The notes under the pieces were generated by a model. The model was not told the DNA's origin. It was given only the letters and a program-made list of their open reading frames with translations, and searched no databases. Both the position numbers and the translations under genes were made by a program. From an uncultured Pelagibacteraceae bacterium (GTDB lineage Bacteria > Pseudomonadota > Alphaproteobacteria > Pelagibacterales > Pelagibacteraceae), in assembly GCA_902612325.1 (NCBI GenBank), contig CACMDB010000004.1:1-64000 (forward strand): 64,000 nucleotides of DNA, given 5' to 3'. Of this stretch, positions 29,359-38,601 are shown one piece after another; position 1 is the first letter of the stretch, and each line of letters begins with the position of its first letter.

Positions 29359-29372
29359 TATAAGATACTTCC
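29359..29372 (+). promoter_or_regulatory. Candidate -10 element for a leaderless pyrG transcript
   Basis: TATAAG at 29359-29364 (within TATAAGAT) ends eight bases before the pyrG ATG at 29373. A start site six or seven bases downstream would put the 5' end at or one to two bases before the start codon. No Shine-Dalgarno is visible. The -35 region (TTTTAA near 29336) is poor. Confidence 0.4.
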
Positions 29373-30989
29373 ATGGCGCGATTTATTTTTGTCACGGGCG
29401 GCGTGGTTTCATCGTTAGGAAAAGGTCTCTCTTCTGCATCTCTGGCTTATTTACTTCAATCGAGAGGGTATAAAGTTAGATTAAGGAAATTAGATCCTTA
29501 TTTAAATGTAGATCCTGGAACAATGAGCCCATTTCAACACGGAGAGGTTTTTGTAACTGATGATGGTGCTGAAACAGATTTGGATCTTGGGCATTATGAG
29601 AGATTTACTGGAGTATCTGCAAAGAAGTCTGATAATATTACAACAGGTAAAATTTATAATGATGTATTAAAAAATGAACGTGAAGGAAAATATCTCGGAA
29701 AAACAGTTCAAGTTATTCCACATATAACTGATAGAATAAAAGAGTTTATAAAGAATGACTCGTCGAAAGAAGATTTTGTTATTTGTGAAATTGGTGGAAT
29801 TGTTGGTGATATTGAGAGTCTACCATTTATAGAGGCCATAAGACAATTTGCAAATGATATAGGAAAAAAAAATGCATTATTTATCCATCTTACTTTAGTA
29901 CCTTATTTAAAGTCCTCAGATGAAATTAAAACTAAACCTACTCAACATTCTGTTAAAGAATTGAGAAGTATAGGTGTTCAACCTGACATTATAATATGTA
30001 GATCAGAAAGACCTATCCCGTTAGAACATCGTAAAAAAATCTCACTTTTCTGTAACGTAGATATTAAAAATGTAATAGAAACTGTTGATGTAAGAACAAT
30101 TTATGAAGCACCAATAAGTTTTTTTAGAGAAAAACTTGATATTCAAGTTCTAAATTATTTTAAGCTTAAATCAAAAAAACCTGCAAACCTTAAACCATGG
30201 AAAAAAATAACTAAAACAATTTTACAAACTAAAAAACAGGTGAATATTGCAATAATTGGTAAATATGTTGAGTTAAAAGATGCTTATAAATCTTTAGATG
30301 AAGCTCTTACCCATGGAGGTATTCAAAATAATGTAAATGTAAATTTAGTAAGAATTGACTCTGAAAAATTAAAAGTTTCTGAGATTAAATCAAAACTTAA
30401 ACACATTTCAGGTATATTAATACCTGGTGGTTTTGGTAAACGAGGAACAACTGGAAAAATAGAGTCAATAAAATATGCTAGAAAAAATAAAGTTCCTTTT
30501 CTTGGGATATGTTATGGAATGCAAATGGCAATTATAGAATTTGCGAGAAATCAATTAAATTTAAAAAAAGCAACTTCAAGTGAATTTGATAGAAATGGCA
30601 TACCTGTAATTGGATTAATAAATGAGTGGATTAAAGATGGAAAAACTATCAAAGGAACAGATAAAAATCTAGGTGGAACAATGAGATTGGGTTCTTATGA
30701 TGCGAAATTACAAAATAATTCTAAAATTAAAAAAATTTATGGAAAAAAGATTATCAAAGAAAGACACCGACACAGATATGAAGTTAACATCAATCTAAAA
30801 GACAAATTTGAAAAAAAAGGAATGAGTTTTTCTGGTTTATCGCCTGATGGTTTTTTACCTGAGATCATTGAGTTAAAAAATCATCCTTGGTTTATTGGCG
30901 TACAATTTCATCCAGAATTTAAATCTAGACCTTTTGCTCCACATCCATTATTCTCATCTTTTATCAAAGCATCAAAAAATCATAAATGA
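29373..30989 (+). CDS. pyrG: CTP synthase
   Basis: Aminates UTP to CTP using glutamine. It has 538 residues, full length. The amidoligase domain (1-266) starts with FVTGGVVSSLGKG and contains CEIGGIVGDIESLPF. The glutamine amidotransferase domain (about 290-538) has nucleophile C380 in LGICYGMQ and QFHPEFKSRP near the end. It overlaps kdsA by four bases. The upstream gap is 40 bases with a -10-like element but no ribosome binding site. Confidence 0.97.
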   Translation: MARFIFVTGGVVSSLGKGLSSASLAYLLQSRGYKVRLRKLDPYLNVDPGTMSPFQHGEVFVTDDGAETDLDLGHYERFTGVSAKKSDNITTGKIYNDVLKNEREGKYLGKTVQVIPHITDRIKEFIKNDSSKEDFVICEIGGIVGDIESLPFIEAIRQFANDIGKKNALFIHLTLVPYLKSSDEIKTKPTQHSVKELRSIGVQPDIIICRSERPIPLEHRKKISLFCNVDIKNVIETVDVRTIYEAPISFFREKLDIQVLNYFKLKSKKPANLKPWKKITKTILQTKKQVNIAIIGKYVELKDAYKSLDEALTHGGIQNNVNVNLVRIDSEKLKVSEIKSKLKHISGILIPGGFGKRGTTGKIESIKYARKNKVPFLGICYGMQMAIIEFARNQLNLKKATSSEFDRNGIPVIGLINEWIKDGKTIKGTDKNLGGTMRLGSYDAKLQNNSKIKKIYGKKIIKERHRHRYEVNINLKDKFEKKGMSFSGLSPDGFLPEIIELKNHPWFIGVQFHPEFKSRPFAPHPLFSSFIKASKNHK

Positions 30990-31810
30990 GTAGCATTAAA
31001 GTAAATTGTGGAAAAATAGATATTTCGAACAATGATAAGATTTGTATAATTTCTGGACCTTGCCAGCTTGAAAGTGAACAACATGCAATGGATATGGCAG
31101 GAAAAATTAAGGAAATTACTTCAAAATTTGGTCTTGGATTTATTTACAAAACCTCATTTGATAAAGCGAACAGAACAAGCTTAAAAGGCAAAAGGGGAGC
31201 TGGATTAGAAGCTTCTTTACCTGTGTTTGATAAAATTAAAAAAGAATTAAATGTCCCTATCCTCACAGATATTCATAATACTGAGCAATGTTCAATCGTT
31301 TCAAAACATGTTGATGTTTTACAAATCCCGGCTTTTTTATGTAGACAAACAGACTTGTTAATTGCTGCAGCTAAAACAAATAAAATTATTAATGTAAAAA
31401 AAGGTCAATTTCTTGCACCATGGGATATGGTTAATGTAACAAAGAAAATTTCAGAATCTGGAAATGACAAAATATTAGTAACTGAAAGAGGTGCAAGTTT
31501 TGGATACAACACGTTAGTTTCCGACATGAGGTCGTTACCAATAATGGCTAAGAATGGTTATCCAGTAATTTTTGATGCAACACACTCTGTGCAACAACCA
31601 GGTGGTCTTGGAGAAAAAAGTGGTGGTCAAAGAGAGTTTGTTGAATATTTAGCAAGAGCTGCAGTTGCAGTTGGAGTTGCAGGAGTTTTTATTGAAACCC
31701 ATCAAGATCCAGATAATGCTCCATCTGATGGGCCTAATATGGTACCATTAGATAAATTAGAAGATCTTCTAAAACAATTAAGCGATATTGATAATCTTAT
31801 TAAAAATTAA
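30986..31810 (+). CDS. kdsA: 3-deoxy-D-manno-octulosonate 8-phosphate synthase
   Basis: Condenses phosphoenolpyruvate with arabinose 5-phosphate for the Kdo of the LPS core. It has 274 residues. SGPCQLES, FKTSFDKANR-like YKTSFDKANRTS, DIHNTEQC, QIPAFLCRQTDLL and FDATHSVQQPGG are diagnostic, and the cysteine in IPAFLCRQ plus DIHN suggest ordinary substrate binding. Together with lpxA, D, I and B it supports a complete Kdo-lipid A. It sits between pyrG and eno, its usual alphaproteobacterial place. Confidence 0.96.
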   Translation: MSSIKVNCGKIDISNNDKICIISGPCQLESEQHAMDMAGKIKEITSKFGLGFIYKTSFDKANRTSLKGKRGAGLEASLPVFDKIKKELNVPILTDIHNTEQCSIVSKHVDVLQIPAFLCRQTDLLIAAAKTNKIINVKKGQFLAPWDMVNVTKKISESGNDKILVTERGASFGYNTLVSDMRSLPIMAKNGYPVIFDATHSVQQPGGLGEKSGGQREFVEYLARAAVAVGVAGVFIETHQDPDNAPSDGPNMVPLDKLEDLLKQLSDIDNLIKN

Positions 31811-33067
31811 GTGAGTAAAATTCTAAAAGTTAAAGCAAGACAAGTTTTTGATAGTAGAGGAAATCCAACTATTGAAGCAGAGGTTTATGTTAAAAACAAA
31901 AGTGCAAAAGCAATATGTCCCTCTGGAGCTTCTACAGGTACTTATGAAGCTTACGAAAAAAGAGATACCAACAATAAAAGATATTTAGGCAAAAGTGTAT
32001 TCTCAGCAATAAATTTAATTAATTCTAAAATATCTAGAGCTTTAAGAAATAAAAATATACATGATCAAGAAAGAATAGATGAAATACTTATTAATTTAGA
32101 TGGGACTAAGCAAAAAACAAAACTAGGAGCTAATGCAATATTATCAGTATCGATGGCAGCAAAAAAATTATCAGCAAAAGTAAAAAGAATTCCTCTTTAT
32201 AAATCTTTTTATGTAACAAAAAATTTTCAATTACCTTATCCATTAATGAATATTATTAATGGTGGAGCACACGCTAATAATGGTCTTAGAATTCAAGAAT
32301 TTATGATTAGACCAGATAAAGCAAAATCTTTTTCTGAGGCGATGAGAATATGTTATTTAGTGATAAAAAACTTAAGTAAATTAATTAAAGCAAAAGGTTT
32401 AGCCACATCAGTTGGTGATGAAGGTGGATTTGCACCGATGATTAATAGCAACAATCAGGCCTTAGATTTGATTGTTTTATCAATTAAAAAATCAGGATTT
32501 AGAAATGGTAAAGATGTTTCAATTTGTTTGGATGTTGCAGCTAATGAATTATTTAAAAAAGGTAAATATTCTATTCACTCAAAAAAATATATTTCTGTTG
32601 ATAAAACAATTTCAGAGTACAAAAAAATGATTGATAAATATAAAATTAAATCGATTGAAGATCCATTTTCTGAAAATGATTGGACGTCGTGGAGTAAATT
32701 TATGAGATCTACTAAAAAAGTGCAGATAGTTGGAGATGATCTTTATGTTACAAATTTGGAAAGATTAAAAAAGGGATTTTTAAATGTTTCATCAAACTCA
32801 ATTTTGATAAAACTAAATCAAATTGGTACAGTTACCGAAACACTTGATGTTATAAGGTTTGCTCAAACTATAGGGTTTAATACTATTATTTCACATCGAT
32901 CAGGAGATAGTGAAGATACATTTATTGCCGATTTAGCGGTAGGTACCAATTCCAACCAAATAAAAACAGGATCTTTAGCTAGATCTGAAAGAGTGGCTAA
33001 ATATAATCAATTAATTCGTATAGAAGAAGAACTTGGAAAAAAAGCTAGAATGAATAAGATTCATTAA
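31811..33067 (+). CDS. eno: Enolase
   Basis: Interconverts 2-phosphoglycerate and phosphoenolpyruvate. It has 418 residues and starts with GTG at 31811, immediately after the kdsA stop. ARQVFDSRGNPTIE, the loop SGASTGTYEA, GGAHANN, VGDEGGFAP, the metal-binding IEDPFSENDW and GDDLYVTN, the catalytic lysine in ILIKLNQIGT and SHRSGDSED are all visible. The TAATG overlap couples it to the ftsB-like gene. Confidence 0.97.
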   Translation: MSKILKVKARQVFDSRGNPTIEAEVYVKNKSAKAICPSGASTGTYEAYEKRDTNNKRYLGKSVFSAINLINSKISRALRNKNIHDQERIDEILINLDGTKQKTKLGANAILSVSMAAKKLSAKVKRIPLYKSFYVTKNFQLPYPLMNIINGGAHANNGLRIQEFMIRPDKAKSFSEAMRICYLVIKNLSKLIKAKGLATSVGDEGGFAPMINSNNQALDLIVLSIKKSGFRNGKDVSICLDVAANELFKKGKYSIHSKKYISVDKTISEYKKMIDKYKIKSIEDPFSENDWTSWSKFMRSTKKVQIVGDDLYVTNLERLKKGFLNVSSNSILIKLNQIGTVTETLDVIRFAQTIGFNTIISHRSGDSEDTFIADLAVGTNSNQIKTGSLARSERVAKYNQLIRIEEELGKKARMNKIH

Positions 33068-33363
33068 TGCTTCAAAGATTAAAAAAAAATTACCTTTTAT
33101 TAGTTTCTACTTTTTTGATTCTTTATTTCTTTTTTAATCTTTTATCTGGTCAAAGAGGGTTAATTTCATATTTTGAAAAAAAAGAGATTTTAAAAAACTT
33201 AAAACAACAAGAATCTTTAATAATCAACCAAATAAGTGACTTGGAATTTAAGAATTCATTGTTAAGTGACAATCTAGATCTTGATTATATAGAATCTTTG
33301 ATTAGAGAAAGGTTCATATTTGGTAAAAAAAAAGAAAAAATTTATATAATTAAAAAAAAATGA
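33067..33363 (+). CDS. FtsB/DivIC-like septum formation protein
   Basis: Probably part of the FtsQLB division complex. It has 98 residues: one N-terminal membrane helix (about 9-27), then a coiled coil (about 35-65) and a short conserved end with [20 protein letters not shown], resembling the DYIEEKAR-ELG-YVRPGE pattern of FtsB. Position directly after eno is the standard place for this gene. The sequence alone is weakly conserved, so context carries weight. It overlaps lipA by four bases. Confidence 0.85.
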   Translation: MLQRLKKNYLLLVSTFLILYFFFNLLSGQRGLISYFEKKEILKNLKQQESLIINQISDLEFKNSLLSDNLDLDYIESLIRERFIFGKKKEKIYIIKKK

Positions 33364-34280
33364 AAATTAGACACCCAGAAAAGCAGAATAAACCGATAAA
33401 TCCAATTAAAAAAAAACCAGATTGGATAAGATCAAAATTAGTAAATAGCAAAGAATTTTTTTTAACAAAAACAATTGTAAATAAAAATAATCTTGTAACA
33501 GTTTGTCAGGAAGCTAATTGCCCAAATATCACTGAATGTTGGAGTAAAAGACATGCTACGTTTATGATTATGGGTGATACATGTACAAGAGCATGTGCTT
33601 TTTGCGATGTAAAAACTGGTAAACCAGGAAAACTAGATAATCTTGAACCAATAAAAATTTCTCAGGCTGTAAAAAAATTAAATTTAAAACATGTTGTAAT
33701 AACATCAGTTGATCGAGATGACTTAGATGATGGTGGTTCAAATCATTTTTTTGAAGTTATTAATCAAACAAGAAAAACAAATCCAAATACTACAATTGAA
33801 GTTTTAACCCCTGATTTTTTAAGAAAGGGTGATGCTTATAAAAAAGTTTTAGAGGCAAATCCTGATGTTTTTAATCACAATATTGAAACTGTTCCAAGTC
33901 TTTATCTAAAAGTAAGACCAGGTTCTAGATATTTTGCATCTTTGGAACTTTTGAAAAATGCTAAAATGATAAATAAGAAAATTTTTACTAAATCAGGGAT
34001 AATGGTTGGCTTAGGTGAAAAAAAAGATGAAATTTTACAGGTAATGGATGATTTAAAAGCTGCTGACGTAGATTTTTTAACTATTGGTCAATACTTACAA
34101 CCATCTGTTAGACATCATCCTCTCAACAGATACTATACTCCAGAGGAATTTGATGAATTAGGAAGTATTGCGAAATCAAAAGGTTTTTTATTAGTTTCAT
34201 CATCACCATTAACAAGATCTTCTTATCATGCAGATGAAGATTTTGCTAAGCTACAACAAAATCGGATAAACAATCATTAA
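33360..34280 (+). CDS. lipA: Lipoyl synthase
   Basis: Radical SAM enzyme inserting two sulfurs into protein-bound octanoyl groups. It has 306 residues. The auxiliary iron-sulfur cluster ligands are C49, C54 and C60 ([12 protein letters not shown]), and the SAM cluster ligands C75, C79 and C82 (CTRACAFC). [11 protein letters not shown] near the end contains the serine that ligates the auxiliary cluster. In most alphaproteobacteria pyruvate dehydrogenase genes lie between eno/ftsB and lipA; here they do not. The stop overlaps the next start (TAATG). Confidence 0.97.
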   Translation: MKIRHPEKQNKPINPIKKKPDWIRSKLVNSKEFFLTKTIVNKNNLVTVCQEANCPNITECWSKRHATFMIMGDTCTRACAFCDVKTGKPGKLDNLEPIKISQAVKKLNLKHVVITSVDRDDLDDGGSNHFFEVINQTRKTNPNTTIEVLTPDFLRKGDAYKKVLEANPDVFNHNIETVPSLYLKVRPGSRYFASLELLKNAKMINKKIFTKSGIMVGLGEKKDEILQVMDDLKAADVDFLTIGQYLQPSVRHHPLNRYYTPEEFDELGSIAKSKGFLLVSSSPLTRSSYHADEDFAKLQQNRINNH

Positions 34281-34738
34281 TGCCAAAAGCTTCAGTTAAG
34301 CGATTAATTGAATGTGAAAAAAAAGACTTAATTGAACTTGTTTTAGATATAGAGAAATACCCTGAATTTGTTCCATTTTGTTTTGATGCGAAAATATATG
34401 AAAACAAACAAGATGGTGATTTACAAAAAATTATTGCTGATTTAACCATCGGTAAAGGCCCATTTAAAGATACATACAAAAGTGATGTTGCTTTTAATAA
34501 AAAAACTGACTCAATCTATGTTAAAAACATAGAGGGACCATTAAATCATCTAACAAATAATTGGACTTTTACTGATAAAAATAATGGTATTACTGAAATC
34601 ACCTTTGATATTGATTTTGAAATAAAGAATAAATTTTTAAATTCTTTAATGGTAGTCTCTTTTCAATTTGGTTTAGAAAAAATAGCTGATGCCTTTCAAA
34701 AAAGAGCTGAAGAATTATTTGGAAATTCTAAGAACTAA
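34280..34738 (+). CDS. RatA/COQ10-like START-domain protein
   Basis: A 152-residue polyketide cyclase/START-domain protein. Motifs such as LVLDIEKYPEFVPFC, ADLTIGKGPFKDTYKSDV and VSFQFGLEKIADAFQKRAEELFG match the alphaproteobacterial family that follows lipA. Relatives bind coenzyme Q or, as E. coli RatA, associate with the ribosome; I cannot decide between these. The last 24 bases overlap the end of pncC on the opposite strand. Confidence 0.88.
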   Translation: MPKASVKRLIECEKKDLIELVLDIEKYPEFVPFCFDAKIYENKQDGDLQKIIADLTIGKGPFKDTYKSDVAFNKKTDSIYVKNIEGPLNHLTNNWTFTDKNNGITEITFDIDFEIKNKFLNSLMVVSFQFGLEKIADAFQKRAEELFGNSKN

Positions 34739-35176
34739 ATCTAAAGCTCTTTTAACAGTGGCTTTTTGAATTGAAGATCTTTTTTTACTTTTGAATAAAC
34801 ACTTATTTATCTGAACTTTTTTACCTTTTTTAATTCCGATATAAACTAGACCTACTGGCTTTTGTTTGGTGCCACCTTTTGGGCCAGCGATCCCAGTTAT
34901 AGAAACGTTAATATTGGCTTTTGATATTTTAGATAAGTTATTTACCATTGCCAAACAACATTGGTGACTAACCGCACCATATTTTTTAATAATTTTTTTA
35001 TTAACTTTGAGAATTCTAATTTTAGCTTGGTTAGAGTAGGTGACTAGTCCCAAATTAAATACTTTTGAGGCACCACTTATTGAGGTAATTGAGCTAGCTA
35101 ACATCCCGCCAGTACAAGACTCAGCAACAGAAAGTTTTAATTTTTTTTTGGTTAAAAGTTTGACTAAAGTTTTCAT
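34715..35176 (-). CDS. pncC: CinA C-terminal domain nicotinamide-nucleotide amidase
   Basis: Deamidates nicotinamide mononucleotide in pyridine nucleotide recycling. The protein has 153 residues from the ATG at 35176, which overlaps the pgpA stop by one base. An upstream in-frame ATG (35242) would add 22 residues inside pgpA and precede the family's normal start MKTLVKLL, so I reject it. SVAESCTGG and ITGIAGPKGGTKQKPVGLVYIG are the family motifs. Stand-alone, without the N-terminal MoaB-like CinA domain. Confidence 0.93.
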   Translation of the reverse strand: MKTLVKLLTKKKLKLSVAESCTGGMLASSITSISGASKVFNLGLVTYSNQAKIRILKVNKKIIKKYGAVSHQCCLAMVNNLSKISKANINVSITGIAGPKGGTKQKPVGLVYIGIKKGKKVQINKCLFKSKKRSSIQKATVKRALDLVLRISK

Positions 35177-35679
35177 TAAATCAAATAACTGCTTAATAAC
35201 ATAAAACAAATTAATGATAGAACAACATATAATCCTGCACATACATCGTCCATTATTACACCGAAACTATTTTTATAATTTTTGTCAAAATAATTTACTG
35301 GAAATGGTTTTAGAATGTCAAAAAATCTAAAAAGTACAAAGCAAATTCCATAAAAAATTATAGCTTCATCAGATGTTTTTTGTGTTCCATGGGATATTTC
35401 GTAGAGATAAATTGGTATAGATTGACCTATAAATTCATCGATAATGACCTCTTTTGGATCTTTATTTTCTTTCTTCTTTATATGGGATGCTACTGCTATG
35501 AATGAATAAATAAAAATAATAAGCAAACCTATTAAGACTATATTATGTGATAACTTTAATATATGAAATAAAAAATAAAGAAAAATAGTTGTAGCTAAGG
35601 ATCCGAAAGTTCCAGGAATAATCTTAATTTTTCCTAGCCCAAACATTGTTGCTAATAATGAATTAAAAGTTTTAATCAT
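35176..35679 (-). CDS. pgpA: Phosphatidylglycerophosphatase A
   Basis: Dephosphorylates phosphatidylglycerol phosphate to phosphatidylglycerol in the inner membrane. It has 167 residues and about four membrane helices. FGLGKIKIIPGTFGS, DPKEVIIDEFIGQ, RFFDILKPFPV and MDDVCAGLY are the conserved segments including the acidic active-site residues. It overlaps ispDF by eight bases and pncC by one base. Confidence 0.94.
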   Translation of the reverse strand: MIKTFNSLLATMFGLGKIKIIPGTFGSLATTIFLYFLFHILKLSHNIVLIGLLIIFIYSFIAVASHIKKKENKDPKEVIIDEFIGQSIPIYLYEISHGTQKTSDEAIIFYGICFVLFRFFDILKPFPVNYFDKNYKNSFGVIMDDVCAGLYVVLSLICFMLLSSYLI

Positions 35680-36778
35680 ATTTTGTGATTGAAATTATGG
35701 TTTCACAAGCGATAGCCTTTTCTTTTCCAATTAAACCTAATTTTTCCACAGTTTTACCCTTTAAATTTATTTGGTTTTGATTAATACCAGTTAATTTTGA
35801 GACTGATTTAATTATTTTGTCTCTATATTTTGAAACTCTTGGTTTTTGACAAATTAAGTTTATATCCAAATTGTTTATAAAAAAATTAGATTTGTTTAAA
35901 TTAATCATGATTGGTTTTAGCATTTTTTGAGATCTGATATTTTTAAATTGTTTTGTGTTTGGAAAATAAGTTCCAATATCTTTTTTTCTAATAGCTCCTA
36001 AAATAGAATCAATAATTGCATGTAAAATTACATCCCCATCTGAATGACCCTCAAGACCTGAATGAAAAGGAATTTTAACTCCTCCAAGATAAAGTTTTTT
36101 GTTTTTTACTAACTTGTGGATATCAAAACCTATACCATAAAAGGTTTTGGGAGTTTTGATATCATCAATATATGTAATTTTATTATTTGATTTTTCACCT
36201 GGTATAAATTTTATTTTGAAATTTTTATTTATAAATAAAGTTGCTTCATCAGTGACTTTACTTTTTTGATCTTTTGCAATTTCATATAAATCCTTAAATC
36301 TAAATGCTTGAGGAGTCTGGGTTAATAATAAATTATTTCTATTAAGATTAAATATTCGATTTTGAGCTTTATATTTTATTGTGTCTCTTGAATTTATAAT
36401 TGGAACTACAGCTTTGTTAATTTTCAAATTTTTAGCAATATTTTTTAGTAATTTAATTGAGAAATTTGGCCTAGCAGCATCATGTATAAATACATTTTTT
36501 GGCTTATATCTTTTAAGATATTTTAAAGCTTTAAAAGAGGAGTCTGATCTTTCCTTCCCCCCTTTAATAATGCTTATTGATTTAGGATACTTCTTTTTTT
36601 TTAAATGTTTAAGATTACTTGAAACAATTAAAATTTTCTTAAATAGCTTTGAATTGAGAGATTTTTCTATGGAATGATCGATTATTTCTTTATTTCGGTA
36701 ATTAAAGAATTGCTTGGGTATTTTTTTATTAAATCTCTTACTTTTTCCAGCAGCTAATATTACAAAATAGTTGTTCAT
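35672..36778 (-). CDS. ispDF: Bifunctional IspD/IspF (MEP cytidylyltransferase / MEcPP synthase)
   Basis: Carries out two steps of the MEP isoprenoid pathway, complementing dxr at 12744. It has 368 residues. The IspD half (about 1-212) has LAAGKSKRF, IHDAARPN and TDEATLF-like segments. The IspF half (about 214-368) has GIGFDIHKL, GGVKIPFHSGLEGHSDGDV and a GLIGKEKAIACE C-terminus. The fused form is common in alphaproteobacteria. It starts only 26 bases from the divergent ntrY. Confidence 0.96.
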   Translation of the reverse strand: MNNYFVILAAGKSKRFNKKIPKQFFNYRNKEIIDHSIEKSLNSKLFKKILIVSSNLKHLKKKKYPKSISIIKGGKERSDSSFKALKYLKRYKPKNVFIHDAARPNFSIKLLKNIAKNLKINKAVVPIINSRDTIKYKAQNRIFNLNRNNLLLTQTPQAFRFKDLYEIAKDQKSKVTDEATLFINKNFKIKFIPGEKSNNKITYIDDIKTPKTFYGIGFDIHKLVKNKKLYLGGVKIPFHSGLEGHSDGDVILHAIIDSILGAIRKKDIGTYFPNTKQFKNIRSQKMLKPIMINLNKSNFFINNLDINLICQKPRVSKYRDKIIKSVSKLTGINQNQINLKGKTVEKLGLIGKEKAIACETIISITKYD

Positions 36779-36804
36779 TCGTTTAAATGCTATAATTCTA
36801 ATTT
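36779..36804. promoter_or_regulatory. Minimal divergent promoter with consensus TATAAT before ntrY
   Basis: The two start codons are only 26 bases apart. A perfect TATAAT occupies 36791-36796, eight bases before the ntrY ATG at 36805, so transcription initiated from it would yield a leaderless or nearly leaderless mRNA. On the other strand TTATAG overlaps the same box. No Shine-Dalgarno fits in either direction. Confidence 0.5.
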
Positions 36805-38601
36805 ATGTTAGAATTTTTGAAAAAAAATATATTCATCATTATTCTATCTAGTATCACACTATTTCTAGGTTTTTTAACCTTTTTGACATTTATTGATAGA
36901 AGTTTTGTTGATTTAAATGAAAAAAATTTACAATATTTACTAATTTCAAATATTTTTTTACTTATTTTATTATTCATATTTATTTTTGTAGAAGTTAAAA
37001 ATTCAATCAAAATTGATATTGATAAGGATGGCTTAACATCAAATAAAAAATACATAACGTATTTTTCATTATTTACTTTAATACCATCAATTTTAATTTC
37101 AATTTTTTCCTTATTTCTTTTTTCTTTTGCTCTAGAAAAGTACTTCGATAAGAAAGTTACAACTGTCGTAAATAATTCCTATGAACTTGCTAAAAATTAT
37201 GTTGAAGAAGTAAGAAATAAAATTCAATCAGATATTATTTTGATTGCTTTTGATACTAATAAAAGTGCAAATTTTTTAAATGAAAATGCAAAGGAGTATT
37301 TAAGGTTTTTAAGGACACAAAAACTCATTCGAAATGTTGATGAAATTCATATTATTGATAAAAATAAAAAACTATTATACTCAACTGAAAAAAAAGAAAA
37401 ATATATTCCACCTGTTGATAAAGCACTTAATTTAGTTCTTGAAGATGATAGACCATTAAAAATAATTGACACCAAAGCGAATATTTCAGCTGCGATAATG
37501 CGATTACAATCATCAGAAGATCGTTTTTTGTATGTTGTAAAATTTTTAGATAAAGATATTTCGAATTATTTAGCTGAGTCTCAAGAAGCTATAAATTTTT
37601 ATTATACTGTTGAGGATAGAAGCACAGGTATAAAAATTTCCTTTTTTATCATTTATATTATAATTGTTTCATTGCTATTGTTTATCTCTATTACAATAGC
37701 AATTAGATTTTCATCAAGATTTTTTAGATCTATAAACAATCTGATATTAGCATCAACAGAAATAGGTCATGGAAACTTAAATACAAAAGTACCAGAAATC
37801 AAAACCGATAAAGATATGGAAGTATTGAATAAAAACTTTAATTCTATGATTAATAGACTAAAAAACCAGCAAGAAAAATTAATTATAAATGAGAGATACA
37901 AAGCATGGGGAAACCTATCAAGAAAGTTAGCCCATGAAATTAAAAATCCTCTTACACCAATACAACTAACAATAGATCGTATTAGAACTAAATACACTGG
38001 ACAAATAACTAATGAAGACCAACAATCGTTTAAAGAAAATTTAAAAATTATAAACTCTCAAATAAAACAAATAGAAAATTTAGTAAATGAATTTTCTGAT
38101 TTTGCGAGAATGCCAAAACCTATTTTAAAGAGAAATAATTTGGTAAAGTTATTAAATGAAAATATCAAATTATTGTCAGAGGTTAATAAATCTATTGAAA
38201 TACAGTTAAATAAAAAAGATGAGGAGATTTTAATTGAATGTGACAAAGAACAAATTTCAAGAGTTTTCATTAACCTGATAAAGAACTCTATTGAGAGCAT
38301 CGAACAAAAAGTTGAAAAAAACCCCGATTTTAAAAAGAAAATTTTAATTGATATTTCATCAAATAATGACCATATTTTAATATCAATAGAGGACAATGGT
38401 GTTGGATTTGATAAAAATAATATAGAGGAAATTTTAAATCCATATTACACAACAAAAAAAAATGGAACTGGACTAGGCCTATCTATAGTAAATAAAATTA
38501 TAAATGATCACAAAGGTGAACTTGAATTCATTCCGATTAATGATGGTGCAAAAATACAGATAAGATTTTATTTAAATGACAACAGAAATATTAATAGTTG
38601 A
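36805..38601 (+). CDS. ntrY: NtrY-type membrane sensor histidine kinase
   Basis: Senses an undetermined signal, in relatives linked to nitrogen status or redox, and phosphorylates NtrX. It has 598 residues. Membrane helices lie near 10-30, 44-64, 84-110 and 280-300, with an extracytoplasmic domain at 111-279. A HAMP linker (300-352) runs directly into the HisKA domain (phosphorylated H377 in LAHEIKNPLTP) and the ATPase domain (NLIKNSIES, DNGVGFD, GTGLGLSIV). The PAS domain usually found between HAMP and HisKA in NtrY is absent, making it shorter than typical (~750). It overlaps ntrX by 26 bases. Confidence 0.93.
   Translation: MLEFLKKNIFIIILSSITLFLGFLTFLTFIDRSFVDLNEKNLQYLLISNIFLLILLFIFIFVEVKNSIKIDIDKDGLTSNKKYITYFSLFTLIPSILISIFSLFLFSFALEKYFDKKVTTVVNNSYELAKNYVEEVRNKIQSDIILIAFDTNKSANFLNENAKEYLRFLRTQKLIRNVDEIHIIDKNKKLLYSTEKKEKYIPPVDKALNLVLEDDRPLKIIDTKANISAAIMRLQSSEDRFLYVVKFLDKDISNYLAESQEAINFYYTVEDRSTGIKISFFIIYIIIVSLLLFISITIAIRFSSRFFRSINNLILASTEIGHGNLNTKVPEIKTDKDMEVLNKNFNSMINRLKNQQEKLIINERYKAWGNLSRKLAHEIKNPLTPIQLTIDRIRTKYTGQITNEDQQSFKENLKIINSQIKQIENLVNEFSDFARMPKPILKRNNLVKLLNENIKLLSEVNKSIEIQLNKKDEEILIECDKEQISRVFINLIKNSIESIEQKVEKNPDFKKKILIDISSNNDHILISIEDNGVGFDKNNIEEILNPYYTTKKNGTGLGLSIVNKIINDHKGELEFIPINDGAKIQIRFYLNDNRNINS

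Noticed and set aside
35177..35242. N-terminal extension of pncC from the ATG at 35242
   Set aside because: It would lie wholly inside pgpA, and the family normally begins at MKTLVKLL, encoded from 35176 with a one-base overlap typical of this genome.
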